Assembly (NCBI RefSeq): GCF_000582685.1
Contig: NZ_KK073768.1
Location: 4,949,246-5,013,245 of the forward strand
Reading direction: 5' to 3'
From: [Scytonema hofmanni] UTEX 2349
GTDB taxonomy: Bacteria; Cyanobacteriota; Cyanobacteriia; Cyanobacteriales; Nostocaceae
DNA: 64,000 nucleotides
Notes under the pieces: model-generated
Databases searched by the model: none
Told to the model about the DNA's origin: nothing
What the model saw: the letters and a program-made list of their open reading frames with translations, nothing else
Part shown: piece by piece, positions 38,081 to 48,196 of the stretch
Layout of the letters: the number at the start of each line of letters is the position of its first letter
Position numbering within the stretch: position 1 is the first letter of the stretch
Position numbers and translations under genes: made by a program

Positions 38081-38155
38081 ACGCCTATGTCCAATGTCTG
38101 GGGATGCGATCGCATTGCAGGGTGTTGCGAAATTTAATTTGCTATGAATTAATGA

Positions 38156-38251
38156 TAGGACTTACGCACTCATTACCAGAAAACAAGACTTAGATAGGTG
38201 CAACCGAAGCGTCGATAGGGACGGAAATACATAGTTCGTGCGTAAGTCCTG
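38156..38251. mobile_element. MITE-like element, 96 bp, with target duplication
   Basis: Terminal inverted repeats of 13 bp (AGGACTTACGCAC and complement). The flanking AATGA is present on both sides (38151-38155 and 38252-38256), a 5-bp target duplication of the same length as that of the IS at 28920, whose outer ends it shares. There is no coding capacity. It was probably moved by that IS or a relative. Confidence 0.8.
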
Positions 38252-38354
38252 AATGAAATGCTGTACTGTACTTAGTATGGTTGATCCGCGCCCACTCGCG
38301 CCGAGAGTAAAATTTGTGAAAGTCTCCCTTGAAAAGGGCATTGTTGTCATGAGC

Positions 38355-39302
38355 TTATCCACGCTCTAGATCCGATTCTAGGGTATCTCTGGGCATTTCG
38401 CCTAAAACCGTAAGATATAACCCGGCTAGTACCACCAGAAAGCCAACCCAAGTCCAAAAACTTAGATATTCCCAAAAAATCACCCAAGCAAGCAATACAC
38501 TGAAGACCGGTTCTAGGAGATGAACCAGAGAAACCGTTACAGATGATAGATAGGTGAGGCTGAATGTTAACAGTCCATGTCCGAAAAACTGACAAACCAT
38601 CGCCAAGGATAGGATAGCGAACCAAGCTTGGGAGGACTGGGGAAAAACTGGTTCGTGGTTTAATAATATGAGTGGTAGGCTAGTTAATGCGCCTGCGCTA
38701 CAGACCCACAGTTGGATTGTGGTAGAAGCAAATTTAGTGCGGAGATGTTCCAAAATCAGCAAGTACGCAGCTAAGAAAACAGCAGAGAGAATGGCAAAGC
38801 CATCACCTTGCACCCGACTGGCGGAAATTTGCATCTCTCCCAACTCCAATATGAATACTCCAGCGATCGCTAAACTCAAACCCAACACAAATCGGCGATC
38901 AAACTTTTGTCCCCACAGCCACCAAGCGCCCAAACTAGTAAAAATTGGTGCCAGATTATGCAGTGCCGTTGTAATGGCAACACTGGTTTGATCCAACGCC
39001 CAATACATAGTGGCTAAGGTCATCACCCAAAGCATTCCTGCCAAAGGTAACAGCAGCAGAGTCATGGGATGATGGGGCGTATTTTCAACAGGCTTGGATT
39101 GCACGCGTTGATAGGCTGTTTTACTCCCTGTCCAGAGACTAAAGGCGATCGCTGCCACCAGCAAGCGACCAAAGGCAATTCCTTGAGGAGTCAGTTCGGG
39201 ACTACAAAGTTTAGCAAAAATAGAACCAAAGGAAATCGCGAACACACCGATGAAACAGCTCGTCAGGGCGATCGCTGACTTACTATAAGAATTAAATAAC
39301 AT
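38355..39302 (-). CDS. EamA/DMT-family transporter
   Basis: A 315-residue integral membrane protein with about ten hydrophobic segments, in two homologous EamA halves (one begins ALTSCFIGVFAISFGSIFAKL). This family exports metabolites or drugs; the substrate is not predictable. An upstream TTG at 39317 adds five residues; the ATG at 39302 is preferred. A paralogue lies immediately upstream on the same strand. Confidence 0.85.
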   Translation of the reverse strand: MLFNSYSKSAIALTSCFIGVFAISFGSIFAKLCSPELTPQGIAFGRLLVAAIAFSLWTGSKTAYQRVQSKPVENTPHHPMTLLLLPLAGMLWVMTLATMYWALDQTSVAITTALHNLAPIFTSLGAWWLWGQKFDRRFVLGLSLAIAGVFILELGEMQISASRVQGDGFAILSAVFLAAYLLILEHLRTKFASTTIQLWVCSAGALTSLPLILLNHEPVFPQSSQAWFAILSLAMVCQFFGHGLLTFSLTYLSSVTVSLVHLLEPVFSVLLAWVIFWEYLSFWTWVGFLVVLAGLYLTVLGEMPRDTLESDLERG

Positions 39303-39361
39303 TACCAAGATATTCAATACCCAGTTGAGTTGTAAAACAAATCATCATATTATCAACTTTT

Positions 39362-40318
39362 TTAATTTGTTGGTTTAATGGCAGATTGACTGGACTGGGC
39401 TAAATATATACCTAATAAAATGACCACAAAAGTCATTTGGTCAAAAGAACTGACCTTTTCATTGAAAATGAGCCAAGCAAAAAAAGAGGCAATAACTGGC
39501 TCTAGGAGCAGCGTCACGGCAACAATTCCTGAGGATAATTTACTGAGGCTGTAAGCCACAAGTGCTTGACCAAACACCTGGCAGAAAAGGGCTTGGAAAA
39601 TTATGAAAAACCACCCCATCCCAGTATAAGGAAACAATCTATTTTCTACTAGGGGTAGGACGGGTAACAAAAACGCGGTTGTAATTCCGCAACGCCACAG
39701 CATAATTGTGGCAGTGCTAAATCGGTTTCTTAAGCGTTCTACCAACATCAGATACGTGGCGATAAAAACCGCAGTTAGTAAAGCGAGCGCATCACCAAGT
39801 ATTTGGTAAGTGTCAAATTGCACCTCATTGAGTTCCAAGGCGATCGCTCCACATACCGCTATAAGCATACCAATAATGAATCTGTTATCGAAGCGCCGAC
39901 CGAATAAAAAATACCCCGCCAAGCCAACGAATAAGGAGTTCATATTAGACAGTAAAGTCACGTTGGGAATACTAGTTTGAGTCACCGACCAAGCCCACAG
40001 GATTGAGTATGTAGCTCCGGCAGTTCCCATCAAGAACAATAGCGCCAGTTCTCGTCTGGTCAAAGGCTTCTGTTCTATCGGTTGCTCATCACTCTTTTGA
40101 GACCGAAAAGCTTCAAATCCGCTCAAAAATCCGAAAACGATTGTGGCGATCCAAGCGCGATGAAATGCTACAGCATTTGCTCCAATTTCGCGTTCGCATA
40201 ATTTGACCAAGACTGGTGCCAATGATATAGGAATCAGCGCGACAAATAATGAGACAGTTCCGATCAAATTTGAGGTTTGGGAAAGTTGCAGTTGTGGTAA
40301 TTCCTGTTTTGCGGTCAT
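39362..40318 (-). CDS. EamA/DMT-family transporter
   Basis: A 318-residue membrane protein with the same two-half EamA arrangement (FVALIPISLAPVLVKLC at the start of the first half). It lies 59 bases upstream of its paralogue on the same strand and is probably co-transcribed. GTG at 40354 is an alternative start giving 12 more residues. The substrate is unknown. Confidence 0.85.
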   Translation of the reverse strand: MTAKQELPQLQLSQTSNLIGTVSLFVALIPISLAPVLVKLCEREIGANAVAFHRAWIATIVFGFLSGFEAFRSQKSDEQPIEQKPLTRRELALLFLMGTAGATYSILWAWSVTQTSIPNVTLLSNMNSLFVGLAGYFLFGRRFDNRFIIGMLIAVCGAIALELNEVQFDTYQILGDALALLTAVFIATYLMLVERLRNRFSTATIMLWRCGITTAFLLPVLPLVENRLFPYTGMGWFFIIFQALFCQVFGQALVAYSLSKLSSGIVAVTLLLEPVIASFFAWLIFNEKVSSFDQMTFVVILLGIYLAQSSQSAIKPTN

Positions 40319-40571
40319 CACTATATGGCTAAATATATTATTCTGTTTATTCACAATTTTGCTGGTTGCAACTCGTACAAATTATAAAAATCTGCTAATG
40401 ACATAATTTTCCTCAAAATCACTTTTGGTTAAAGACTTATATATTAAGACAGGAGCTTGGGGGGCTTCATAGTGCAAAGAGAGAGCGTTTTCAACTTTTT
40501 GCACAGATGTACCCCCATAATAACTAATTAACCAGACATGATCTGATTCAGTATGAACGCTCTGGTTGACC

Positions 40572-42203
40572 CTATATAGAAAGGTAAGATCGTCTCAATT
40601 GCCAGGTCAGTTCTCGATTGACTTCACTCTTAATTCGCACCCCCCGTTCGCAGTGTTCTAAGGTAATATCGTCTACGTAGAACTTTACGCTAAAATTTCG
40701 TTCTGATTGCTGAATTTCGCTAACCCAAATTTTAGGTTCCTGCCATTCGTTGCGGGTAGTTTTGAAATTTTCCTGCATCCACATCCGTAGAGATGACATG
40801 GCATCATCTAAGCGAGTATCGTCTGATGAAGTCTTACTCACTTTCACAAAGAGTTTGTTCATCTTGATCTTCAGCAGATTAATCTTTTGCTCCCAATACT
40901 TTGGTAGCTGAATTCGATCCTCATGGAGCAAATCCGGATCTTTTAACCAAGATTTATACCAACAGCGGATGAAACCAATTAACGCTCCCTCGGCAGCAAC
41001 TGCTTCGGGGGATTCCTCCAACCACACACGTTTGCTTCTAACTAAGCGGTCAGACAAAACCTCCATCCCAATCATTTGACAAATATCCATAAAAACGCGT
41101 TGAAGGTTTCTAATCTCTTCTTTATCTAAACCTCCATCTTCCATGCGACTAATTTTATCTGAAAGATCATCAAATGCTTGTTCCACCTTTGCTAACAGAG
41201 CATTGACCTGCTTCTCAGCCAATAATCGCAATTGCCCAGCCTCACGCTTCTGAAGTGCTTTAGTTGGTTCCTCTGACATTCCAAAATATTCATTCAGCAT
41301 TTTAAGCTTGCGATCCACATTGCCTAATGTATCCGGATGAGCAAGAATGACTGACTGCATCAGTTCAATCACACGAGCTGGATCGGCATCACTCTTTACA
41401 GGAAAGGAAAGGGTGTAGTAGTAATGGGCTGTGGGACGACTTAAGTTAAGAATCGATTGACTTTGAATTGAATTGTTGGGTACATATAAATCGCAGTGTT
41501 GATCAATTACATACAAAGTAGTCAACCGTAACCCAACTTTTTTGATGATTGCTGGTTTTCCATCCTCTAGAGTTACGACATCACCAAAGCGGAAGGGAGA
41601 ATCAATCAATAACACTACACCAGCAAAAAAATTCCCCAAGATATCTTTTAAGGCAAAACCGAGAATAAAGGCTGCTCCTCCCACAGCAACCCACAATCCA
41701 GTCAAATCTAGACCAAAAGCTTGAAGAGATAATAAACCTCCAGTTAGGTAGACAATCACTGGCAAGACATTTTGCAGCAGTGGTACTAAGACATCATCCC
41801 ACTGCGCCTCACTTTTTTCGGCAAATTCCACTAGATAGTAAACAACTACTTCGGTCAGAAAACTAACTAGCCAGAAAGTTAGTGTAATGATGATGATTGC
41901 AGAGAAACTTTTCTGAACTGTTGTCAGGAATGTACTTGTTCCTAGTGATACTAAAAAGAGTTTCAGGCTTAGAAGAATACTAATAATTAAGGCGGGGATT
42001 TTAGAGACATTCAGCGTCATAATCGCTGCATCTGAGCGGAATCGACGAAACCAGATGCGAAGAATGTAAAAGATAAAAATATAGGATACAAGAATTACAA
42101 TTGCATTGATTACTAATGTCTTCCAAGGACTCGGAAGCGGGATTGAACGCAAATACTGCGGAACCTCTGCGATGATATTTTGAAAGTTTGAGAAATTATT
42201 CAT
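40572..42203 (-). CDS. Mechanosensitive ion channel, MscS family
   Basis: A 543-residue channel. Four or more hydrophobic segments lie in residues 20-210. The pore and beta domain hold AFILGFALKDILGNFFAGVVLLIDSPFRFGDVVTLED, the hallmark of MscS. Long C-terminal helices reach residue 540. It is expected to release solutes on osmotic downshock. The ATG at 42203 is preferred to the TTG at 42215. An extended C-terminus, with coiled-coil character near 260-330, is unlike E. coli MscS. Confidence 0.88.
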   Translation of the reverse strand: MNNFSNFQNIIAEVPQYLRSIPLPSPWKTLVINAIVILVSYIFIFYILRIWFRRFRSDAAIMTLNVSKIPALIISILLSLKLFLVSLGTSTFLTTVQKSFSAIIIITLTFWLVSFLTEVVVYYLVEFAEKSEAQWDDVLVPLLQNVLPVIVYLTGGLLSLQAFGLDLTGLWVAVGGAAFILGFALKDILGNFFAGVVLLIDSPFRFGDVVTLEDGKPAIIKKVGLRLTTLYVIDQHCDLYVPNNSIQSQSILNLSRPTAHYYYTLSFPVKSDADPARVIELMQSVILAHPDTLGNVDRKLKMLNEYFGMSEEPTKALQKREAGQLRLLAEKQVNALLAKVEQAFDDLSDKISRMEDGGLDKEEIRNLQRVFMDICQMIGMEVLSDRLVRSKRVWLEESPEAVAAEGALIGFIRCWYKSWLKDPDLLHEDRIQLPKYWEQKINLLKIKMNKLFVKVSKTSSDDTRLDDAMSSLRMWMQENFKTTRNEWQEPKIWVSEIQQSERNFSVKFYVDDITLEHCERGVRIKSEVNRELTWQLRRSYLSI

Positions 42204-42599
42204 TTTAGTTGACAATTGATTTAATATTTTTACTTAAGGTTTTTGACTTTACCAAGAAAGACACAGGGCAGATGGCAGGATATTGATGTGCTAGTTAATA
42301 TACTACCGCATTTCCTGCTCTGGGAAAGTGCAGTTTTCGGAACTAAAGCTATTGTTAGATAAGGGTTTTTGTCTAGCTCATGGGAGTGAGAACCGCTATA
42401 TCGTCTTAATCCTTGTGCGATCGCATTCCCCGGCTTGTCACTTAACTAACTTGTAATCTCAGATTTATCATATCATGTCCGGTAAATTACTTACAATTGT
42501 TTAAGCGTAACTAAAATAGTTGACATTTTCTTTGTCCTTAAAGGATGGAGATTCACGCTTCAATTAAACAGTTTTATCTGTTCGTATTCGCTGTGGGGG
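42204..42599. other. Intergenic region
   Basis: About 390 bases containing the MscS promoter and the end of the ChrA gene. A HIP1-like site is near 42417. No gene or structured element is clear. Confidence 0.35.
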
Positions 42600-43814
42600 T
42601 CAACGAATGTAACCTAAAAGAAAAGCTAGCCATCCGATGAAAGCACCACCGAAAATTAGCCATGCAGCATTGATGCGGAAACGAATTACTAAAATGGCTG
42701 AGACGATCGCGATCGCTACAGCTAAAAAGTCCACTTTATACGCAGCTTTTGGTATTAAAGTCGCTGCTGCTAATTCCAAGGTTACAACAACCATCAACGC
42801 CACAGCACTGACATTCACCGCATCGAGAAAGGAACTTGTCCATTTCGATGCACGTAAGCGAGGAACAAGGGGATTAAGAATAGCTGTGAAAAAAAACGAC
42901 GGAAGAAAAATTCCCACCGTGGCAACAATTGCACCTTGAACACCTGCAATTACATAACCGATAAAGGTAGCGGTAGAAAGAATCGGTCCTGGGGTAAATT
43001 GACCGATCGCGATCGCATCGAGTAACTGTTGTTGCGTTAACCAGCCGTATTCTTGAACTAATCCACCTTCGAGAAACGCTACCAAGACAAAACCACCGCC
43101 AAACAATACGCTACCGACTTTGAGGAAAAATAAACCTAATTTCCATAAAGAGACGTTTGATATTGTATGTGCAGTAGTTGCCGCAGTAACTGCTGTTGTT
43201 TTAAAAGCCGCACAATAAGTTAAATTAGCGATGAGAAAGTTTGCTATGTTTGGTGGGGTTTTGCCGCGATCGCCACTACGCAACCAAATCATACCTAAGA
43301 TACCCCCAATTAACAGGGCAATCACTTCATTAAGTTTCAACAGCAATAATAAGACTATTACACCCAAGGCGATCGCCAAATATTCACGACTTTTTACCGC
43401 CTTTTTCCCCAAACGCCAAAGCGCATCCAAAATCACTGCTAAAACAGCAGGCTTAATTCCATACAATAAAGGAGCGACTTGAGGCAAATTGCCATAGTTA
43501 ACATAAATCCAGGCAAATACACCTGTAATTAACACCGCAGGTAAAATAAAGCAAACACCCGCAACAATCAGCCCCAACCATCCCGCATACACATATCCTA
43601 CATGAATCGCCATTTCTGTAGAATTCGGACCCGGAATCAGATTAGTTGCTCCAATTAAGTCAAGAAAATGCTCTCGTGTCATCCACTGACGCCGCTTGAC
43701 TACTTCATCTTCAATCATGGCTATATGAGCAACCGGACCCCCGAAACCGATGATACCCAACTTGAAAAACAGTGTGGCAACTTCGACCAAACGACCCAGT
43801 GTTGAGTTACTCAT
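42600..43814 (-). CDS. chrA: Chromate efflux transporter, CHR family
   Basis: A 404-residue inner-membrane protein with two homologous CHR domains. The first carries FKLGIIGFGGPVAHIAMI and the second FLKVGSVLFGGGFVLVAFLEGG. The GFGGP and FGGGF motifs are conserved. ChrA lowers cytoplasmic chromate in characterised members; other anions are possible. This is the long two-domain form. ATG start. The downstream neighbour is MscS, with a 390-base gap. Confidence 0.9.
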   Translation of the reverse strand: MSNSTLGRLVEVATLFFKLGIIGFGGPVAHIAMIEDEVVKRRQWMTREHFLDLIGATNLIPGPNSTEMAIHVGYVYAGWLGLIVAGVCFILPAVLITGVFAWIYVNYGNLPQVAPLLYGIKPAVLAVILDALWRLGKKAVKSREYLAIALGVIVLLLLLKLNEVIALLIGGILGMIWLRSGDRGKTPPNIANFLIANLTYCAAFKTTAVTAATTAHTISNVSLWKLGLFFLKVGSVLFGGGFVLVAFLEGGLVQEYGWLTQQQLLDAIAIGQFTPGPILSTATFIGYVIAGVQGAIVATVGIFLPSFFFTAILNPLVPRLRASKWTSSFLDAVNVSAVALMVVVTLELAAATLIPKAAYKVDFLAVAIAIVSAILVIRFRINAAWLIFGGAFIGWLAFLLGYIR

Positions 43815-43909
43815 GACTAAATAGTAAAATGTACCCCTAGTTCGTAGTAAGCGGTTTACCGCTCATAAGTAGTTAAGCACTCTCCGTGCTTACTACGTTA
43901 TTTATATTT

Positions 43910-44146
43910 TCATACCGATGAATTGACTTTTTCGACAGAAGATGCATCTAACTGAGATTGTTCAGGTTGGGCTTCACTAATAGCATCGCTGAAGTAAGAG
44001 CCGACAATTTTATCGTAGTTAGAAGCAACAGCTAAAAAAGCCCCACCCAAAATATACATTGGTAGCGGTAGGGAAAGTCCTTGCACCCAGTCAAACAATT
44101 TTGCTAGGGCAAACAGCACGAAAAAGCAGGCAAGCCAAACTCTCAT
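43910..44146 (-). CDS. Small membrane protein
   Basis: A 78-residue protein with two hydrophobic helices (VWLACFFVLFALAKLF and LPMYILGGAFLAVAS) and a hydrophilic, Ser/Glu-rich C-terminus. I do not recognise the family. The ATG at 44146 removes seven residues of the longer TTG-started form (44167). It lies 95 bases upstream of chrA, in the same direction, so co-transcription is possible. Confidence 0.6.
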   Translation of the reverse strand: MRVWLACFFVLFALAKLFDWVQGLSLPLPMYILGGAFLAVASNYDKIVGSYFSDAISEAQPEQSQLDASSVEKVNSSV

Positions 44147-44198
44147 GTTTTTATCCCAAATGTTCAATTCTACTTATAGGATAGATGGATTGGATCGT

Positions 44199-44236
44199 AT
44201 TGTAGAGACGTTGCGTCGGAACGTCTCTAGGACAAT
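44199..44236. repeat. GTAGAGACG hairpin
   Basis: AGAGACGTT and AACGTCTCT form a 9-bp stem (44204-44228). A similar hairpin with CCGCCGG in the loop is at about 35391-35425. It lies in front of the histidine kinase gene. This is a common short palindrome in these genomes. Confidence 0.55.
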
Positions 44237-44323
44237 GTAAATTCTTAACTTCCATTTGGGAACTATATAGTTAACATCCTCAAAAAATGCACTTATTGCA
44301 TCCGCTGTTGATTATATACGTAC

Positions 44324-46717
44324 ATGCGACCTCCCAAAATTAATGACTCAACTCAATTAGATCATCAGATTATCAATCCCGATCAAAGAAAGCAAGTAGC
44401 TTTATTTAACTTTTTGCCTGGGATGCGTCAGGTAATTAGTAGCCTGAGTATCAGTAATAAGATTAGCATTGGGTATGCGATCGCTCTTACCATTGTCGTT
44501 GCTTCCACTCTTAGCGGCTTAACTATCGGCAATTATTACCAGCAGGCAGCTAACAAGCAGAGGATGAGTATTCGCAAAGAGCGTAAGCTTTTGTATAATT
44601 TGCACTCCGCTGGTTTAGAATTTGAACCAGTTAAAGAGTTTGCTCCTTATTTGCGAAAACCAAAAGAGTTTCAGAAAGCAAAAACAACAGCGATTCAGCG
44701 TATTGCTCAAGTTAAAATATTGCTATTTTCTCTCAATTCCTCGGCGTCAACTTCTTCGATAACATCCCTAAAACAGCTGCTTGTGAAGTATAACGGCACA
44801 TTTGAAAAATTTGCCCAAGATTTACAAGCTACGTTAGATAAAATTGATCCCAAAAATATAGAGTATGAAGATGGTTGGAAAGCAAATAAATTGCTAGTAG
44901 AGTTGACAGATAGCAATACATATGTAAAACAAACTAAAATTTTGCATGAAGTAGCAATTATCATAAAAACTGCCGATAAAAAAGAGGAGGAAGCTGAAAT
45001 TATTTTTGCTCAAGCAGAAATTATACAAAGAGTAATTATTTTTACAAGTATTATGATATCGATAGCGATCGCGACTTATTTTATTATGTATATAAGTAAG
45101 GCGATCGCTTATCCGATAAAAGTATTAACTGATGTTGCTCAAAAAGCAACCCCAGAATTAAATGTGGAAGCACCTATTAGCAAAACTGACGAAGTAGGAT
45201 TATTAACAGCTTCTCTCAATCAACTGATCCACCAAGTAACAACCCTTTTAACTAAGCAAAAAGAAGCCCAAATAGCAGTTGATATTGCCAATAATGCCAA
45301 GAGTGAATTTTTAGCAAACATGAGCCATGAGCTGAGAACCCCACTTAACGGGATTTTAGGCTACGCTCAAATCCTAGAAAACTCCAAAACTCTAACAGAA
45401 GAAGAAAAACATGGCGTCAGCATTATTCACTCATGTGGCTTAAATTTATTAACATTAATAAATGATATTCTAGACATTTCCAAAATAGAAGCTCACAAAA
45501 TGGAACTGCGACCAACAGATTTTTATCTACCCTCTTTTTTACAAGGTGTTGTAGAAATTTGTCGCTTTAAAGCTGAAGAAAAAAACATCGATTTTATTTA
45601 CCAACCTGCTGCCAATTTACCAACAGGTGTCACTGGTGACGATAAGCGACTGCGACAAATATTAATTAATTTGATTGGTAATGCCATAAAATTTACCGAC
45701 AATGGAAGAGTAATTTTTAAAGTAGATTTAATGACAAATTCTAGAATTGCTAACAAACAAGAAATGAAAAAAATAAGATTTAAAATTCAAGATACAGGGG
45801 TTGGCATGAGTCCTACACAAATAGAGAAGATTTTCTTACCCTTTGAGCAGCTAGGAGATAACACACATCAAACAGAAGGCACAGGATTAGGACTAGCTAT
45901 TAGCCAGAAAATTGTCGAAATTATGGGTAGTTCCATTCAAGTAAAAAGTAAGTTTGGTGTAGGTAGTATATTTGAGTTTGAAATAGAATTTTTAATACCT
46001 GATAATTGGACAGAGAGTAATACTATCACAAATGGCGGGAGAATCACTGGTTACTCTGGTTGCAGAAGAAAAATTATGATTGTCGATGACAATTGGGAAA
46101 ATCGCTCAGTAATTGTCAATCTTTTAAAACCCTTGGGTTTTACTATAATTGAAGCTGCTAACGGTGAAGAAGGCTTAGAAAAAGCAAGTCTTTATTATCC
46201 AGATTTGATTATCTCTGATTTAGAAATGCCTCTAATCGATGGGTGGGAAATGCTTCGGCAGTTGCGAACAAACAAAAATTTTCAATATACAATATTTATT
46301 GCTTATTACGCTAGTATTTTTGATAGAAACCGACAACAAAATAAACTAGCAGGAAGTGATGATTTTTTGGCAAAACCGGTGCAAGCAGCGGAAATATATC
46401 GCCTTTTGTCAAAGCACTTAAAATTGAATTGGATTTACGCAGAATCGCAAAAAGAAAAAGTGCATCAGCCACTTTCTCCGGGGGTATCGCTTAAACCAGA
46501 AATAACAACAGGTGAAATTGTTGTCCCACCAGTTGACGATTTGGCAAAGCTCATAGAATATGCAAAGAAAGGACAAATCAAAGGAATTCAAAAAGAATTG
46601 GAAAAAATTTACAAAATGAATGAAGACTATAAACCTTTTGTTAACCACTTAAATCAGCTTGTGAAAAGCTTGAACATCAAGAAAATACGTCAGTTTCTAG
46701 AAAATCATATAAATTAA
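44324..46717 (+). CDS. Hybrid sensor histidine kinase
   Basis: A 797-residue membrane protein. One membrane segment is near 49-69, and a second near 240-260, with an extracytoplasmic region between. A HAMP domain follows. HisKA has the phospho-acceptor His335 in NMSHELRTPLNG. The ATPase domain has NLIGNAIKFTDNG, DTGVGM and GTGLGL. A receiver domain (about 579-700) has Asp632 (IISDLEMP) and Lys in DFLAKPV. The Thr position of the receiver appears to be Tyr (IAYYAS), which is unusual. The C-terminal 90 residues look helical and could be phosphotransfer-like. ATG start. The next gene is a REC-kinase on the same strand. Confidence 0.9.
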   Translation: MRPPKINDSTQLDHQIINPDQRKQVALFNFLPGMRQVISSLSISNKISIGYAIALTIVVASTLSGLTIGNYYQQAANKQRMSIRKERKLLYNLHSAGLEFEPVKEFAPYLRKPKEFQKAKTTAIQRIAQVKILLFSLNSSASTSSITSLKQLLVKYNGTFEKFAQDLQATLDKIDPKNIEYEDGWKANKLLVELTDSNTYVKQTKILHEVAIIIKTADKKEEEAEIIFAQAEIIQRVIIFTSIMISIAIATYFIMYISKAIAYPIKVLTDVAQKATPELNVEAPISKTDEVGLLTASLNQLIHQVTTLLTKQKEAQIAVDIANNAKSEFLANMSHELRTPLNGILGYAQILENSKTLTEEEKHGVSIIHSCGLNLLTLINDILDISKIEAHKMELRPTDFYLPSFLQGVVEICRFKAEEKNIDFIYQPAANLPTGVTGDDKRLRQILINLIGNAIKFTDNGRVIFKVDLMTNSRIANKQEMKKIRFKIQDTGVGMSPTQIEKIFLPFEQLGDNTHQTEGTGLGLAISQKIVEIMGSSIQVKSKFGVGSIFEFEIEFLIPDNWTESNTITNGGRITGYSGCRRKIMIVDDNWENRSVIVNLLKPLGFTIIEAANGEEGLEKASLYYPDLIISDLEMPLIDGWEMLRQLRTNKNFQYTIFIAYYASIFDRNRQQNKLAGSDDFLAKPVQAAEIYRLLSKHLKLNWIYAESQKEKVHQPLSPGVSLKPEITTGEIVVPPVDDLAKLIEYAKKGQIKGIQKELEKIYKMNEDYKPFVNHLNQLVKSLNIKKIRQFLENHIN

Positions 46718-46749
46718 TATCAAAATAAACAATTAAATTAAAAACTACA

Positions 46750-48114
46750 ATGATTAATTTAGACAATCAAAAAAACGATTTATTAACTGAAAGCACAAAT
46801 AACACTATCAACAACTTGGAGACAATATTAGTTATTGATGACAGCCCAACTAATTTACAAGTTCTTCACGCTACTTTAGAGAATGCTGGCTATGAAGTTA
46901 TAGTTGAAATGGACGGAAACAGTGGAATTGAGCAAGTAAAAAATAATCCGCCTGATTTGATATTGTTAGATGTAATGATGCCTGGAATAGATGGTTTTGA
47001 AACTTGTCGAAAATTGCAGGCAAATCCATCTACTAAAGAAATTCCCATCATTTTTATTACTGCTCTTTCTGATTCCGTAGAAAAAGTTAAAGGACTAAGT
47101 TTAGGAGCAGTAGATTACATTACGAAGCCATTTAATCAAAAAGAAGTTATAGCCAGAATTAAATTACACTTAAAAATGCGACAACTCAACTTAGAGTTAG
47201 ACGAACAAAAACAGCAATTAGAGCAAAGAGTTAAAGAACGTACTGCTGAACTTTCTCAAGCTTTAGAAGAACTCAAAAAAACTCAATTACAGTTAGTCCA
47301 AAGTGAAAAGATTTCCTTTTTAGGGCAACTAGTTACTGGTGTGGCTCATGAAGTTAGCAATCCCGTAGGCTTTATTTCTACTAACTTATATTACGCTTCC
47401 AACTACATCCAAGATTTAATTAACTTAGTGAAGCTCTACCAAAAAGAGTTTCCCACACCTGGGTACCAAATTGAAGATAACATTAAGGCGATGGATTTAG
47501 AGCATGTACTGGAAGATTTGCCTAAAGTCCTATCTTCAATGAAACTTGGTACTGAACGCATTCAAGGAATTATGCAATCGCTGCGAAATTTTTCCCGACT
47601 GGATGGAGAAGAGAAAAAGGCTGTTGATATTCATGAAGGACTAGAAACTAGTTTAATGATTTTGCAGCACCGTTTGAAAGCTTTACCCAAACGTCCCGCT
47701 ATTAATGTCATCAAAGAATATGGCAATTTGCCCAAAATCAAATGCTACCCAGTACAAATTAATCAGGTGTTTATGAATTTACTCTCGAATGCGATTGATG
47801 CGATTGAGGAATCTATAAAAGACGTAGACACGTTTTCTACGGCTTCTCGCATTGGACTAATTCGCATTTGTACCACTATCGATAAAAAGCAAGTAACAAT
47901 TCAAATTTCCGACAACGGAATGGGGATATCAGAGTCAGTGCAAAGCCAGATTTTTCAACCTTTCTTCACAACTAAACCAGAAGGTAAAGGTAGTGGATTA
48001 GGACTTTCTATTAGCAACCAAATTATCACCGAGAAGCACGGCGGAACATTACAATGTATTTCATCTGTGGGGAATGGGACAGAATTTGTGATTCAAATTC
48101 CGTTAAAGAGTTAG
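46750..48114 (+). CDS. Receiver domain-linked histidine kinase
   Basis: A 454-residue soluble protein. An N-terminal REC domain has the acidic pair near 30-31, Asp74 (ILLDVMMPG) and Lys126 (ITKPF). A coiled coil (about 145-185) leads to a kinase with His200 (GVAHEVSNPVGF) and ATPase motifs (MNLLSNAIDAI, DNGMGI, GSGLGLSI). No membrane segment. It follows the hybrid kinase by 33 bases, so it is probably co-transcribed and may accept its phosphate through the REC domain. ATG start. Confidence 0.9.
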   Translation: MINLDNQKNDLLTESTNNTINNLETILVIDDSPTNLQVLHATLENAGYEVIVEMDGNSGIEQVKNNPPDLILLDVMMPGIDGFETCRKLQANPSTKEIPIIFITALSDSVEKVKGLSLGAVDYITKPFNQKEVIARIKLHLKMRQLNLELDEQKQQLEQRVKERTAELSQALEELKKTQLQLVQSEKISFLGQLVTGVAHEVSNPVGFISTNLYYASNYIQDLINLVKLYQKEFPTPGYQIEDNIKAMDLEHVLEDLPKVLSSMKLGTERIQGIMQSLRNFSRLDGEEKKAVDIHEGLETSLMILQHRLKALPKRPAINVIKEYGNLPKIKCYPVQINQVFMNLLSNAIDAIEESIKDVDTFSTASRIGLIRICTTIDKKQVTIQISDNGMGISESVQSQIFQPFFTTKPEGKGSGLGLSISNQIITEKHGGTLQCISSVGNGTEFVIQIPLKS

Positions 48115-48196
48115 TTCTAAAATGAGTTTTTTAATCTCTGCAATCGTTGCTGAAGCAAGGAGCAAGGGACCCCAAACCCTGTTTCGGTCAAAGAAG

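Larger units (their letters stand above)
37602..38354. other. Intergenic repeat cluster
   Basis: About 750 bases with no credible gene. It contains AGACGTAGCACAGAATAGTC near 37953, a dispersed repeat at 38003-38080 and a MITE at 38156. Confidence 0.5.
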
